Source: Clarkia xantiana subsp. parviflora
Lineage: Eukaryota > Streptophyta > Magnoliopsida > Myrtales > Onagraceae
NCBI GenBank assembly: GCA_036873135.1
Contig: JAPTYO010000013.1
Span: 22,441,901-22,505,900 of the forward strand
DNA: 64,000 nt
Direction: 5' to 3'
A program made the translations under genes and the position numbers. The notes under the pieces were generated by a model. It was given only the letters and a program-made list of their open reading frames with translations, was not told the origin of the DNA and made no database searches. The stretch's first letter is position 1. Every line of letters begins with the position of its first letter. Shown here piece after piece: positions 33,939 to 44,057 of the stretch.

Positions 33939-36900
33939 TTCTCCCATCCTTTTCTTCTTCCTCTTTTCTTTCTTGGAAGACATCCTTGATTCCATATAGC
34001 TTCAACAAAGCCAAGTGTTGGTTCTTCACTAAAGCCTTGGTTAGCAAGTCAGCTAGCTGATCCTTTGAAGGAATGTAGTGAACATCAATCCTGCCTTGTC
34101 CAATGTGATGTCTTGTGAAATGACAATCCAATTCAATGTGTTTGGTACACTCATGAAACATTGGATTTTTAGCAATCTTCACAGCTGCTTGACTATCTGA
34201 GTATATAGGGATAGGAAGGTTTACTTGCAATCCAAGTTCCTTGAGAATCCTACCTATCCAAAGTGCCTCTTGAATAGCAACTCTAAGGCACCTATACTCT
34301 GCTTCAGCACTTGATAGGGAAATGGTATCTTGCTTCTTGACCTTCCAAGCTATCATAGCTCCTCCTAGCTTTACACAATAGGCACTCACTGATTTCCTTC
34401 TAAAAGGGCAAGCAGCCCAATCAGAGTCACAAAACAAGATCAAATTAAGGTTGTTGTTGGAAGGATAGATCAAGCCTTGGCCTGGGGTGCCCTTGATGTA
34501 CTTGATTATCCTAATGGCAGCTTCATAGTGAGACTTCTTTGACTTGTCTACAAATTGACTTAGTCTCTGGACTGAGAAGCTAATGTCTGGCCTTGTCATT
34601 GTAAGATAGAGCAATTTGCCAATAAGTCTTCTAAATGAAGTAGCATCCTCTAATAGCACATCATCAGTGTTTGAGTTGGATGCTTTGTCATACTCATGTG
34701 TGGTGAGTTTGACATTGAATTCCATAGGAGTTTCAGAAGGCCTTGCAGCCCCTAAGCCAGCCTCCTCAATGAGCTCTATAGCATATTTCCTTTGATTGAT
34801 TACAAGTCCTTGATTTGATCTTGCAATCTCCAAACCCAAGAAGTACCTCAAGTCCCCCAAATCCTTCAACTTGAAGTGTATTTGAAGAGTGTGTTTCAAT
34901 TGATTGATCATCTTGGTATTGGAACCAGTGATTAGAAGATCATCAACATAGATTAATAGAAACACTTTGTCATTGCCTTGTATCTTGGTGAACAAGGAAT
35001 GATCTGAGGCACATTGTGTATAACCATTCTTCAACAATGTTTGGGTGAGCTTGATGTTCCATTGCCTTGAAGCTTGTTTAAGGCCATATAGGGACTTCTT
35101 AAGCTTGCATACACGTTTGGTAGACCCTTCAAGAGACTTTGAAGGATCAAAACCTTGTGGAATATCCATGTACACTTCCTCAGTTAAGTCACCTTGAAGA
35201 AAAGCATTGTTGACATCCATATGGTATAATCCCCAAGATTTGGCAGCTGCCAATGCTAAGATGATCCTCACTGTGTCCATCTTGACCACAGGAGAGAATG
35301 TCTCATTGAAATCAGTCCCTTCCACTTGAGTGAATCCTTTGGCAACTAATCTAGCTTTATACCTTTCAATGGAACCATCAGAGTTGTATTTGACCTTGAA
35401 GACCCATTTGCAACCTATTGAAGATTTGCCTTGAGGAAGTTCCATGAGTTCCCAAGTGTTGTTTGCTTGAAGGGCTTGTATCTCTTCCTTCATGGCCAAA
35501 ATCCAATTGGGATCCTTGATTGCTTGCTTGTAGGAGCTTGGTTCCTTGATTTTGTCAATGGCAGCCAAGAAGCATTTGTATTGAGGGCCTAAAGTGTCAT
35601 ATGACATATACCTCTCCATGCCAAAAGTGGCATTGGAACTTGATCTTTGAAGTTGAGCAATCCTTGCACTTCTCCTTGGTTGTGGTGGATTGAGTTGTGC
35701 AATTCTAAGACTCCTCCTTAGATTAGAAGGTTGGGGTGGATCATCCACAATGGGTGGTTGAGGTGTTGGAGTTTGTTGAGGTGGTGGAACTTCATTGATT
35801 GGGATGTGTCTTTGTATATCCTCATCAAAGTAAGTTGGATTCTCTTGTGGGAAGTCTTCAATGGATTGCTTGGCTCCCAAGCAAGATGGAATGAGAGATT
35901 TTAAAGCATCCTTGGACATGCTAAATGGGAAGATGTCTTCATGAAATGAAACATCCCTTGAAACATGAAACATTGAGTTGGAAATGTTCGTCACAAGGTA
36001 TCCTTTTTGTGAAGTTGAATACCCCATAAGGATGCATGGTTCAGCCCTTGGACTAAACTTGTCATGGTTGTTCAATTTGGTGGCAAAGCATAAGCAACCT
36101 ATGGTTCTCAAATGAAGAAGAGAAGGTGCTTTCCCATATAGCACTTCCATAGGTGATTTGAACTTCAAGATGGAGGTGGGTAGTCTGTTGAGCAAGTAAC
36201 AAGCATTGAGTATGCAATATCCCCAATGTCTCAATGGCATAGAAGCTTGAAACCTTATGGCTCTAGCAATGTTGAGGATGTCCCTATGTTTGCGTTCAAC
36301 CCTGCCATTTTGTTGTGGTGTATGCACACAACTTGTTTGATGAAGAATCCCAAATTGAAGAAGTAAATCTTTGCAAAATGAGTTGATGAACTCAGTCCCG
36401 TTGTCACTTCTCAAAGTCTTGACCATTGTACCAAATTGAATCTTGACCATGATCAAGAAATTCTTGATGTGCAAGAAGGTGTCACTCTTGTGTCTCATCA
36501 AATAGACCCAAGTTGCTCTTGAATGATCATCAACAATGGTCAAGAAATATTGATTGTTCTTGAAAGTAGGCACCTTGTATGGTCCCCATAGATCCATGTG
36601 AATCAAATCAAAAGGCTTTGAAGCAATTGAATCACTGATTGGAAATGAAAATCTAGATTGCTTTGCAAGAGGACAAATAGTGCATTGTTTGATACAACCA
36701 TAGGTCTTATTCAAGCCTAAAACATCCAAATGGTTCAAATATTGTTCTGAGACATGACCCAAACGCCTATGCCATCTCAATACTTCATCCTTATTCCCCA
36801 AGCAAGTAGCTGCTATCTTCCTTGGGCTTGAAGGCACCACATCCTTCAAGGTGTACAATCCTTTATTCCATTGCCCAATCACCATGGACTTGCCACTCTG

Positions 36901-38340
36901 GCCCTGAAGCAACACATGATCACAAGTAAAGATCACTTTGCAATTTAACTGGCTAGGCAACCTAGAGACTGAGATCAAATTGAACTTGAAATCAGGGACC
37001 AAAAGGATGTTAGTCAATGTGAATCCACTTGAGAAAGAGTAAGAACCAATATGGGTCACTTTGCACTTGTGACCATTTGGCAAGTGCACATATTGGTGAT
37101 CAGAGTCACTCTTCTTCAAATCATGTAGCCATTCAATTTGATGAGTGATATGGTTAGTTGCACCTGAGTCAACTATCCAAACCATAGGATCACTAGATAT
37201 ACCTGCCATGTTGACATGAGCTTGATCCACATCTTCAAAGGATAGAGGTGTATGATCAAAATGATCATCATGGGCAGCAACATGTTGAATCCTTTTGTCA
37301 GCTGTGCCATGGAAGATTCTCTTGTCTTTGGCTGCCACATGCTCAATTGAACTTGAGGTTCCACCATCTTCAACAATGTTTGCTGAGTTCCAATTCCTCT
37401 TAGGAGCATTTGGATTGTTTTGATGGATTGGATGATCATATGGGTAGCCATGCTTGGTGTAGCAAACATCCTCATGATGACCCTTCTTACCACAATAGGT
37501 GCAAGTAGGAAGTGGTTTGCCACTTGAAGCATTGAAATTGTCTCTGCCTCTTCCAATGCCATTGCCTCTTCCAAAGCCTCTACCCCTTGCATATCCTCTT
37601 CCATTGCCTCTACCTCCTCCATAAGATGGAATCTTCCCAGTGAATAAGGCTGTTGCCTCACCCACATCACCAATGGAACCAGAAATAGTCCTTTGACTCT
37701 CTTCTTGTACTAACACAGAGAAGGCAATGCTAAGTGTAGGAAGGGGTTGCCTCATAAGCAAGTTGCTCCTAATGTGTCCATAGGAATCATTTAGTCCCAA
37801 GAGGAAAGCCATCAACTTCTGTTTCTCTTTGTGCTCATTGACAATGGCAATGTCCCCAGCACATTGGAGAACCAAATCATCAATGGAAGCAAGAGCATCC
37901 CATAGTTGCTTCATCTTGGCAAAGTATTCAGTGATGGAGAGCACACCTTGAGATGTTTGGTAAATCTCTCTTGTCAATTGAAAGATTTGAGTGCCATCCA
38001 CTTTGTCAAACATCTCCTTTAAGTCATTCCAAATGGAAGAGGCTGTAGGATTGTAGATCAAGCCATTGACCAAGTCCTTGGCCACAGTGTTCCTTAACCA
38101 TGCCTTGACAATTGCATTTGCCCTATCCCATCTCACTTTATCATTGACACCAACATCTAATCTTGTGAATGTGCCATCTATAAAACCAAGCTTATTCTTC
38201 ACCAATAAGCCTTCTCTGATTGATGTGCTCCAAACATGATAGTTGGATGTTCCTTGAAGCTGAAAAGGAATGAGCATATGACCAGTGGTGTCTGAGGGGT
38301 GAATGTATAGGGGATCATCAACATTGGTTTCCTGAGCCAT
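33934..38340 (-). CDS. Copia Gag-Pol polyprotein, 1468 aa, uninterrupted
   Basis: Full set of copia domains in order. UBN2-type Gag (residues about 25-240, with GTSNYHVWS and KLGFIDGTF); a Gly/Arg-rich linker; CCHC knuckle CTYCGKKGHHEDVCYTKH near 280-295; protease with WIVDSGATNHIT near 385; integrase with the H-H-C-C segment ending CTICPLAK near 517-590 and QNGRVERKHRD near 675; RT with KWVFKVKYNSDGSIERYKAR and the catalytic YVDDLL near 1130; RNase H with FCDSDWAACPFRRKS and YSDSQAAVKIA, up to 1440. I chose MAQETNVDD at 38340 as start; an upstream in-frame ATG (38421) would add 27 residues of leader sequence (MRFHWSHLLL...) that does not look like Gag. The last residues (KEEEEKDGRI) are encoded by the purine tract and the TAG uses the first LTR bases. 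Length fits the family (about 1300-1500). All listed catalytic motifs are present. Confidence 0.96.
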   Translation of the reverse strand: MAQETNVDDPLYIHPSDTTGHMLIPFQLQGTSNYHVWSTSIREGLLVKNKLGFIDGTFTRLDVGVNDKVRWDRANAIVKAWLRNTVAKDLVNGLIYNPTASSIWNDLKEMFDKVDGTQIFQLTREIYQTSQGVLSITEYFAKMKQLWDALASIDDLVLQCAGDIAIVNEHKEKQKLMAFLLGLNDSYGHIRSNLLMRQPLPTLSIAFSVLVQEESQRTISGSIGDVGEATALFTGKIPSYGGGRGNGRGYARGRGFGRGNGIGRGRDNFNASSGKPLPTCTYCGKKGHHEDVCYTKHGYPYDHPIHQNNPNAPKRNWNSANIVEDGGTSSSIEHVAAKDKRIFHGTADKRIQHVAAHDDHFDHTPLSFEDVDQAHVNMAGISSDPMVWIVDSGATNHITHQIEWLHDLKKSDSDHQYVHLPNGHKCKVTHIGSYSFSSGFTLTNILLVPDFKFNLISVSRLPSQLNCKVIFTCDHVLLQGQSGKSMVIGQWNKGLYTLKDVVPSSPRKIAATCLGNKDEVLRWHRRLGHVSEQYLNHLDVLGLNKTYGCIKQCTICPLAKQSRFSFPISDSIASKPFDLIHMDLWGPYKVPTFKNNQYFLTIVDDHSRATWVYLMRHKSDTFLHIKNFLIMVKIQFGTMVKTLRSDNGTEFINSFCKDLLLQFGILHQTSCVHTPQQNGRVERKHRDILNIARAIRFQASMPLRHWGYCILNACYLLNRLPTSILKFKSPMEVLYGKAPSLLHLRTIGCLCFATKLNNHDKFSPRAEPCILMGYSTSQKGYLVTNISNSMFHVSRDVSFHEDIFPFSMSKDALKSLIPSCLGAKQSIEDFPQENPTYFDEDIQRHIPINEVPPPQQTPTPQPPIVDDPPQPSNLRRSLRIAQLNPPQPRRSARIAQLQRSSSNATFGMERYMSYDTLGPQYKCFLAAIDKIKEPSSYKQAIKDPNWILAMKEEIQALQANNTWELMELPQGKSSIGCKWVFKVKYNSDGSIERYKARLVAKGFTQVEGTDFNETFSPVVKMDTVRIILALAAAKSWGLYHMDVNNAFLQGDLTEEVYMDIPQGFDPSKSLEGSTKRVCKLKKSLYGLKQASRQWNIKLTQTLLKNGYTQCASDHSLFTKIQGNDKVFLLIYVDDLLITGSNTKMINQLKHTLQIHFKLKDLGDLRYFLGLEIARSNQGLVINQRKYAIELIEEAGLGAARPSETPMEFNVKLTTHEYDKASNSNTDDVLLEDATSFRRLIGKLLYLTMTRPDISFSVQRLSQFVDKSKKSHYEAAIRIIKYIKGTPGQGLIYPSNNNLNLILFCDSDWAACPFRRKSVSAYCVKLGGAMIAWKVKKQDTISLSSAEAEYRCLRVAIQEALWIGRILKELGLQVNLPIPIYSDSQAAVKIAKNPMFHECTKHIELDCHFTRHHIGQGRIDVHYIPSKDQLADLLTKALVKNQHLALLKLYGIKDVFQERKEEEEKDGRI

Positions 38341-39077
38341 CTTGCAAGCAAAGTAACACAAGGAGCTTGAAGATTCAGAGTAAAGGGAATTCAGAAGCAA
38401 GTGACTCCAATGAAAACGCACACAAACTATGCACTAGCAACAAAACTAGCACACCAAGTTTGTTGAGAGTAAGACAAAATTCCAGCTCACTCTTCAGTAC
38501 AATTTGTACAATCCGCAACAAATTACTCCAAGTTCAATGTTCACAAATCACTAGGAATGGATTATGATCAAATCTCCATTGAAGAAAGCTCTGAAATCTT
38601 CAAGAAATGGAGTGAAAACTCGAAGAACACATAATGACTCCTCAGCCGAGCAAAGTGTATGCAAACGTTGTGACGTAGGAAAATCACAACTTCCAAGTGG
38701 TATGCGCAGCTTGAACAAGCTCAAAATTCATATCCAAATCCATGGAAACAAAGCAAATCCCAGATAATAACAAGAACAATCACGCAATCAGCTCAACAAG
38801 GCTGAAATCAACAAGAACTAAGCAAACTAGGACTAAGACATGTTGGCTATCCTTAGTCTATGCTCAGCTTTGTATAGTGTTGTGATTTCTTGAATTTTTA
38901 CTTACTTGACATCCATTCTTGCACAAGAAATGGAAATTTCAAGTTGAGATGAAGATCCACGAAGCTTATCTTGTATGGTTATGCAAGAACAAGGTGAACT
39001 TTGAAGGCTAATGTTGAAGAAATTTGATCTTCTTCAACTAGATGTGTACGCCGCCATTAGGGATGGCTCTGATACCA
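38341..39077 (-). other. Untranslated leader and primer site of the intact copia
   Basis: About 725 bp between the primer site (39065-39077) and the polyprotein start. Rich in short words but with no long open frame in the sense direction. Packaging or translation signals may lie here, but none is recognisable. Confidence 0.75.
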
Positions 39078-39307
39078 TATAAGCTTGAATCATACTTCAT
39101 TGATGATTAGGGATTACAAGCAAGGTGATACAATATATATACTAAGTGAAACTAGGCTCACCAACTAAGACTATACAAAGAGTTGTGAACCAGGTGCATA
39201 GTGTTTGCATAGCATAATCGGGTGCATACATAGTGGCAGGGTGTATGCATAGTAAAACTAAGTGTATGCATAGTGTATTGAACATAGTCTTCATATACAC
39301 TTCTATA
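39078..39307 (-). repeat. 5' LTR of the intact copia
   Basis: 230 bp, the same as the 3' LTR by visual comparison. Drives transcription leftward. Followed (in element sense) by the primer site at 39065-39077. Confidence 0.96.
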
Positions 39308-39470
39308 GAGGCACACTAGCATCGTAGGGTAAGTACATGGATTAGCCAACGGAACGCCTTACAACAACGTTACGCGGGGTGTTCACAACTAACGGATGGA
39401 AAAACGCATCAAATTAACAAGTAGCGTCTTGTCACAACGTCGCTTTATAGTGGACTAAGAGATGGTAAAA

Positions 39471-40038
39471 ACTAAAGCCTCGCCTCACCGAGACGACACT
39501 TCTATGGGTAAGTAAGGGTCTTGCGCATTACTAACATAAATGCCAAGTACCGTACGAAGGGTCTTGCGCATTACTAATCATAAATGCCAAGTACCGGATG
39601 AATGGTCTTGCTCATTACTAACCATAAATGACAAGTACATGTTCAAAGCCTTGTGCGTTACTAACCAAGAAATATGACAAGCATACTACAGATCTATTCA
39701 TCTCACACCTATATATTACGCCATGCCTTGGGACAACCAAGAGGGGCGCGCAACGCAGGGATTTACGTCTCCTTACTACAACTACAGATACTACATCCAA
39801 TCAGAGAACGAGTCTCAACTCTACTCTATAGTCCAAACCATATGGACAACTACGATAACAAAGGTACGAAAAATTACTAATAAGTTATCATGCATTACTA
39901 AAGCATCCACAACATGTCAATATGACAACGTCAAGCAAAAGCATAAAAACAGAAGGTTCAAGGGGACATCACCCAAATATAACCTCATCCGAACATGGGA
40001 GGCAAAACTATATACAAAGTCTGAAATACCAAAGACAA
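39471..40038. other. Element 2 spacer with 45-bp repeats; no gene
   Basis: Apart from the four 45-bp repeats (39516-39685) nothing stands out. The plus-strand open frames here (for example 39723-40109) are not matched in the other elements and overlap the antisense gene's end. Confidence 0.5.
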
Positions 40039-42462
40039 TCAACCTGACGCCAAGTCAGGCACATCAACACCCCCAGATCGGACACCCACAACTTCGTCCT
40101 GAACAATGAACTCCACAACAACGTTGATATCCCCGTCAGCATCAAACACCACATCAACACGGGGTGAAGCCGCATCTCGGATGCGCAACGCCGCCACATG
40201 ACCAGTGGCAAACTCAGCATATATACTCAGCTGATCAAAGGGAAAGTCGGGGGCAAGAGTATGTAACTTCTCGATGAAACCCTCTGAGAAGTCATACATC
40301 AAATCATCAGTATATGCCCGAATGTCATCGCGAAATGACTGCGAACCCTTGTACTCCGCAAGGGCAGCCTTCTTCCCCTCCTTGTATGCACTCTCCTGCA
40401 CAACCTGTAGGGCAAGGGCGTGCGCTTCGCCATCCTCATCGACCTTCTTCTGAATAGCAATCATATCGAAATCGAGTGCAGCAACTCGAGCCTGGCGAAC
40501 AGAGGCACCCGCCTCCAAGTCAACAATCTTGGCGTCCAAAAAGCGCGGCTTCTCCTTCACGTTTGCGAGCTTGCGACAGACCATGTCGCACCTCTCCTAG
40601 AGAGCATTCTTCTTCTTAGTGAGTTCAATCACAAATGAATAAAAGTTCACCACGTCGACGGCAACTTAAATTGCAATGCAAAATACAACAAGAAACAAGT
40701 TGTAAGAACAATGCATATATGCATATAAGCTATAAAAGAGTAAGGATGAACACTCTCAGGCGCAAGGCGTGTCAGCGTGCCCTCAGCATAGGCGCATGCG
40801 TCCTCAGGCTCGCTGGGACAATCCCTCCGATCGCCCAGAGGAATAACCCGCTGGAACACGCGCACTCCCACCTCGGGAGTGCTCAAACTAGCCTCCTTAG
40901 CGAATCGGGACCCCCCAGCAGCAAATGGTTCCCACGCATCCCCAACGATAGCGTCCTCGACAGGACGAACCAAATCAGCACAAGTGAGCGCAGCAGGAGG
41001 CGCAACACCTATGAACACACAATCAGATAAACAAGAAGGATAAAATAGCACAATTATAGCAAGAAAGTAAAAGCGAGTTACACACCTTCACGAGGAGACT
41101 CCTCCTCCAAGGTCCGGTCCCTCGATCGGGGAGCACACATAGCAGGTGTGCGAGCCTGACCCTCAACGCCCTTCCCTTTATCACGGGAAGGATTCCTCAA
41201 CGCCTCGTCACTGCCGGACTTTGATCGTTTGGGATCGCTCGAGGGACGCACCTCGAAGTCGGCCCTCTTTGTCTTGGGTCGAGGCGGAGTGTCTGCAACA
41301 GCGACAACGCGATCTGTCACGTTGGGAGAGCAGCCTGCAAACAAGAGCAAAACAAGATAAGAACAATAATACTTAATATCAATAAGGAAGAATGAAGTTA
41401 CAAGAAGGAGACTTCCCTCACCCGGGCTTCAAGACTCGAGGTGCAGGAGGAGCACCTCGCTCGGGGGCAGCAGCGCTCCCCTAAAGAGTCGCCTGCAAGC
41501 GCGAGTTTCTGCCATCAAACCAACCTACATCACAACATAATAGTAGTTATAGAGGTTCATAACATACCGAAGGACCTCCCGAAGGAGTTACGCGAATCCC
41601 AGCTTCGAGCAATTCCCGCTCTGACATGCGAGACAGCGCGCGATAGGCGCGCGCTTTGTGAACTCGATATATCGCCTTCATGGCCACTTTGTCCGAATCA
41701 GAGAACTCAGCATATGTCGGCACGGTGGTCAGTCTCAACAACATGGGCGACTGACCAAGTCACTCCAGCATAATGGGCGAAGAAATAATGACTCTTCCAA
41801 TGGCTACCCGAACGATCAACGACAGTCACAAAGCGAAGGGCGGCATCCCACTTCACCACTCCCAAGCCGAGGCTCGCAAAGCCTCGCTCTCTCAATGAAG
41901 GCAAGCGAATAGATATGGAGGATAATCCGGATGCGTCCTGACGCTGAAGACGGAAAAAACACCGGAAAAGCAAAGTCGAGTAGCGCCATGACTACTGATG
42001 GCATAGCCGCGAAAGCAGACCCAATACCGTATCCCGGAAGGCGCAAGATCAAGCGGAGAAATCTTGTAGTAGCGACACAATCTGACCAAGTCACGACAGT
42101 AGGGGAAGCATAACCCTTCCCGTATCTGAGCAGTATACACCGCCGCCATCTCAGTGTGGGGAACAGTAGGCTTACCTCGAACAACGTCAGGGAGTATATC
42201 AAAGGGAAAGACCGCCACCACGAGTGGGCAAAGTCCAGACTTCTCTATGTAACGCTTGTACTCCCTGCATTGCAACTGGTTACCAGAAAAGATCTAAAGT
42301 GTTCCGGTTCCGAACCGGACTCCGACTCAGTAAAGGAGTCTGCACCATCTGCAGATCCCGACTCAAGGGATGCTAGGGAGTCCGACTCGGAATCAGAACC
42401 AGAGTCCGGACAATACATAACCCCAGGAGTGCGAATAAAGAACTTACTCATTTTTGTATAGC
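40039..42462 (-). pseudogene. Antisense spliced gene of Element 2 (gypsy-type transposon-domain protein)
   Basis: Minus-strand exons inferred from GT-AG borders: 42462-41568 (ATG at 42451), 41524-41422, 41334-41086, 41008-40754, 40664-40039. Introns are 43, 87, 77 and 89 bp; at least the last two are phase 1. The first exon starts with an acidic Ser/Asp/Glu-rich tail (MSKFFIRTPGVMYCPDSGSD) and then a conserved-looking domain with MAAVYTAQIREGLCFPYCRD, YYKISPLDLAPSGIRYW and HWKSHYFF, similar in style to the 'putative gypsy-type transposon' family (PF04195) known from plant Ty3 elements. Later exons have PSSDPKRSKSG, SRDKGKG, SLSTPEVGVRVFQR and a coiled-coil-like last exon with LAPDFPFDQLS, ending DVPDLASG. 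Defects: frameshifts near 42280, 41940 and 41740 and one TAG in the last exon. Function unknown; the 43-bp intron is doubtful because it is shorter than usual plant introns. Confidence 0.7.
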
Positions 42463-43264
42463 CTGCAAATCGCGAAGGTAGTCCTAACGATAGACGCGCC
42501 AGTAAGGATATATCTACTCAACAAGCTACCCTGTGACACTCGAACTAAGTTCTACAATGACAATGCAACAATCTATTCAGCAAGTGTGCGCGTAACAGTC
42601 ACATCACTAACAACTATGTGGCGAACATCCCCTACAACGGGAGAAACTCCACATATACAAACTTATAAGTTCACAATTATTACATAGCGAACATCCTCTA
42701 TATGGGGGCAACTCTATGTCAGTAAGGGCCTCGTCCCGACACTTATACAACCTACATGTTCCTACGCGACCCTACACGTGCCTACTTGACCCGACACAAA
42801 TATTCGGGATAACAGGTGGACATTATTACGACACTAACACCTACGTGCATTTATCATTCAATGACTACAGGTTATACATGCTTACACGCATACATCCAAC
42901 AAACGGAATACAAGATGTGATTATAGCTACAAACACTACCGTGCTAGCGAGCAAGTATGTACAAGGTGTAATACGACGCAAATCATTACATGGGCTTCGT
43001 CGATCAACAATTTCGATCAAAAAGTGGCTAAGTAAGCGGTTCAAAAACAACAAGGTCTCAGTTGGACAACACATGCAATCAACAAGGGGAGTAACACTCT
43101 CTACTATACATACAACATTCCTAAAGACTTAGCCGTTTTTCATGCATTTTACACAATGTCAACATGTGCTAGGAATTTCATCAAACACTTGGTGTGCATG
43201 GAAAACCAAGGCTTATCCAAGCTAAAGATTGGCCAAATTAAGGTTTCTAAAGACATCACCATAC
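42463..43264 (-). other. Putative 802-bp leader intron of the antisense gene
   Basis: Bounded by the GT and AG above. It contains two more ACATCC...GGG repeats of the kind seen at 32686-33000 (near 42627 and 42687). No coding frame of note in it. Confidence 0.45.
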
Positions 43265-43540
43265 CTGAAAATGGTCCCTAATCGGCCATGGAAGCCCGAT
43301 TGTCGCGAAATTCTCCATCGTCGCCGGTTCGTCGTCGCCTGTCTTTCCCGCTCGCCGCCACTGTCTCTCTCGCCGGAGATGGTTCCGTAGCCGTGAGATT
43401 TGGGTGGCCGACATGAATTCTTGGGGGTCAAGTAACTTGGCCTCCAAGTAGCTTACTCTTCAAGAAAGGAGGAGGAGACTAATTTTTGTATGGAGACTAA
43501 GTATGGGAGATGAATACACACACTCCTCTATATAGGATAC
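43265..43540 (-). promoter_or_regulatory. Candidate promoter and leader exon of the antisense gene
   Basis: On the minus strand a TATATA box lies at 43529-43534, followed after about 80 bp by an ATG at 43447 opening a 60-codon frame rich in Arg (RLRNHLRRERQWRR), which ends exactly at a good donor (TTTTCAG then GTATGG, 43265/43264). A matching acceptor (ATTTGCAG then GC, 42463/42462) lies 11 bases before the ATG of the main frame. If joined, the leader frame ends at a TGA overlapping that ATG (ATGA). The local base composition (CGCCGG-rich) differs from the flanks and looks like a host 5' exon. Promoter and splicing are inferred, not shown. Confidence 0.5.
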
Positions 43541-44057
43541 GGGTAAGGGTTTACCTCTCCTTAATTTTTTCGAACTCCTTTGTATGAGTTGTTAGTAGAC
43601 ATACATGCTCACACACCCTTACATACACTCACACGCCTATATATACATGACACATGTTTTATTGTCATAACCTTGTTAAATATATACTTGTATGCATATC
43701 ATCACATATTTTTTTCCATGATTACATCACTGATCTTATGTCATCACATGTCGCGCGTCTGCTTACATACGCGCGTATGCCATGTTTGCACGCATGTCAA
43801 CATTTATGTCTATGTTACGTACATACATATACACTTTTACACATATATTTGTTATAAACATATACTCGCTGCATTAACCATGTCAGCAGTTACGTTCTCC
43901 TTCATCAAGCAGAGGAAGTAAAACACGACGTTGAGGTCCACGCGCCGACAGACCGTAAGTTCGCCATGAGGTAACTCTCGAACCTAAATCAAACGTTTAT
44001 TCTATCGTAAAATAGATTCAAGCAAGGGTTAAGCCATTACTTGACTCGGGGGGCAAA
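43541..44057 (+). other. Element 2 3' untranslated region and polypurine tract
   Basis: 43600-43910 is rich in alternating ACATACAT/CATATATAC words; an open frame there (43580-43921) reflects that composition. The stretch closes with TTGACTCGGGGGGCAAA at 44041-44057, the polypurine tract next to the LTR, matching the tract wording of Elements 1 and 3. Confidence 0.75.

Larger units (their letters stand above)
33709..39307 (-). mobile_element. Apparently intact Ty1/copia element with TA..TA LTR ends
   Basis: 5599 bp, flanked by perfect 5-bp duplications GAGGC (33704-33708 and 39308-39312). Both LTRs are 230 bp (33709-33938 and 39078-39307), and I see no difference between them. LTR ends are TATAAG...TCTATA on the plus strand, i.e. 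TATAGA...CTTATA in element sense, instead of TG...CA. The primer site TGGTATCAGAGCC (minus strand, 39065-39077) abuts the 5' LTR, and a purine-rich tract abuts the 3' LTR. One uninterrupted polyprotein frame fills the interior. Together these indicate a very recent insertion that may still be capable of movement. TA...TA ends are a known but uncommon non-canonical LTR class, reported mostly in Copia. Confidence 0.96.
33157..39470. repeat. 212-bp tandem array of Element 2, split by the copia insertion
   Basis: Units begin at about 33157, 33369, 33581 and 39401 with AAAACACATCCAAATTAGCA or a variant; the first two steps are 212 bp, and the third is 216 bp once the copia and its 5-bp duplication are removed. 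A shortened copy precedes at about 33100. Each unit contains AAGTCGTGTCTTG, GACGGTAAAAACTG and GTAAGTACATG. The copia entered the third unit. At 39516-39685 a different, roughly 45-bp repeat (GGTCTTGCGCATTACTAA) has four copies. Confidence 0.85.

Noticed and set aside
37173..37673. 166-codon minus-strand frame rich in Met, Glu and Ala
   Set aside because: Out-of-frame reading of the copia Gly/Arg-rich Gag and protease region.
38341..38421. Upstream in-frame start adding MRFHWSHLLL to the copia polyprotein
   Set aside because: The 27 added residues are leader sequence without Gag similarity; the start at 38340 directly precedes the Gag domain.
43580..43921. 113-codon plus-strand frame rich in His, Tyr and Leu
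   Set aside because: Follows from repeated CATATACA words in the 3' untranslated region of Element 2.
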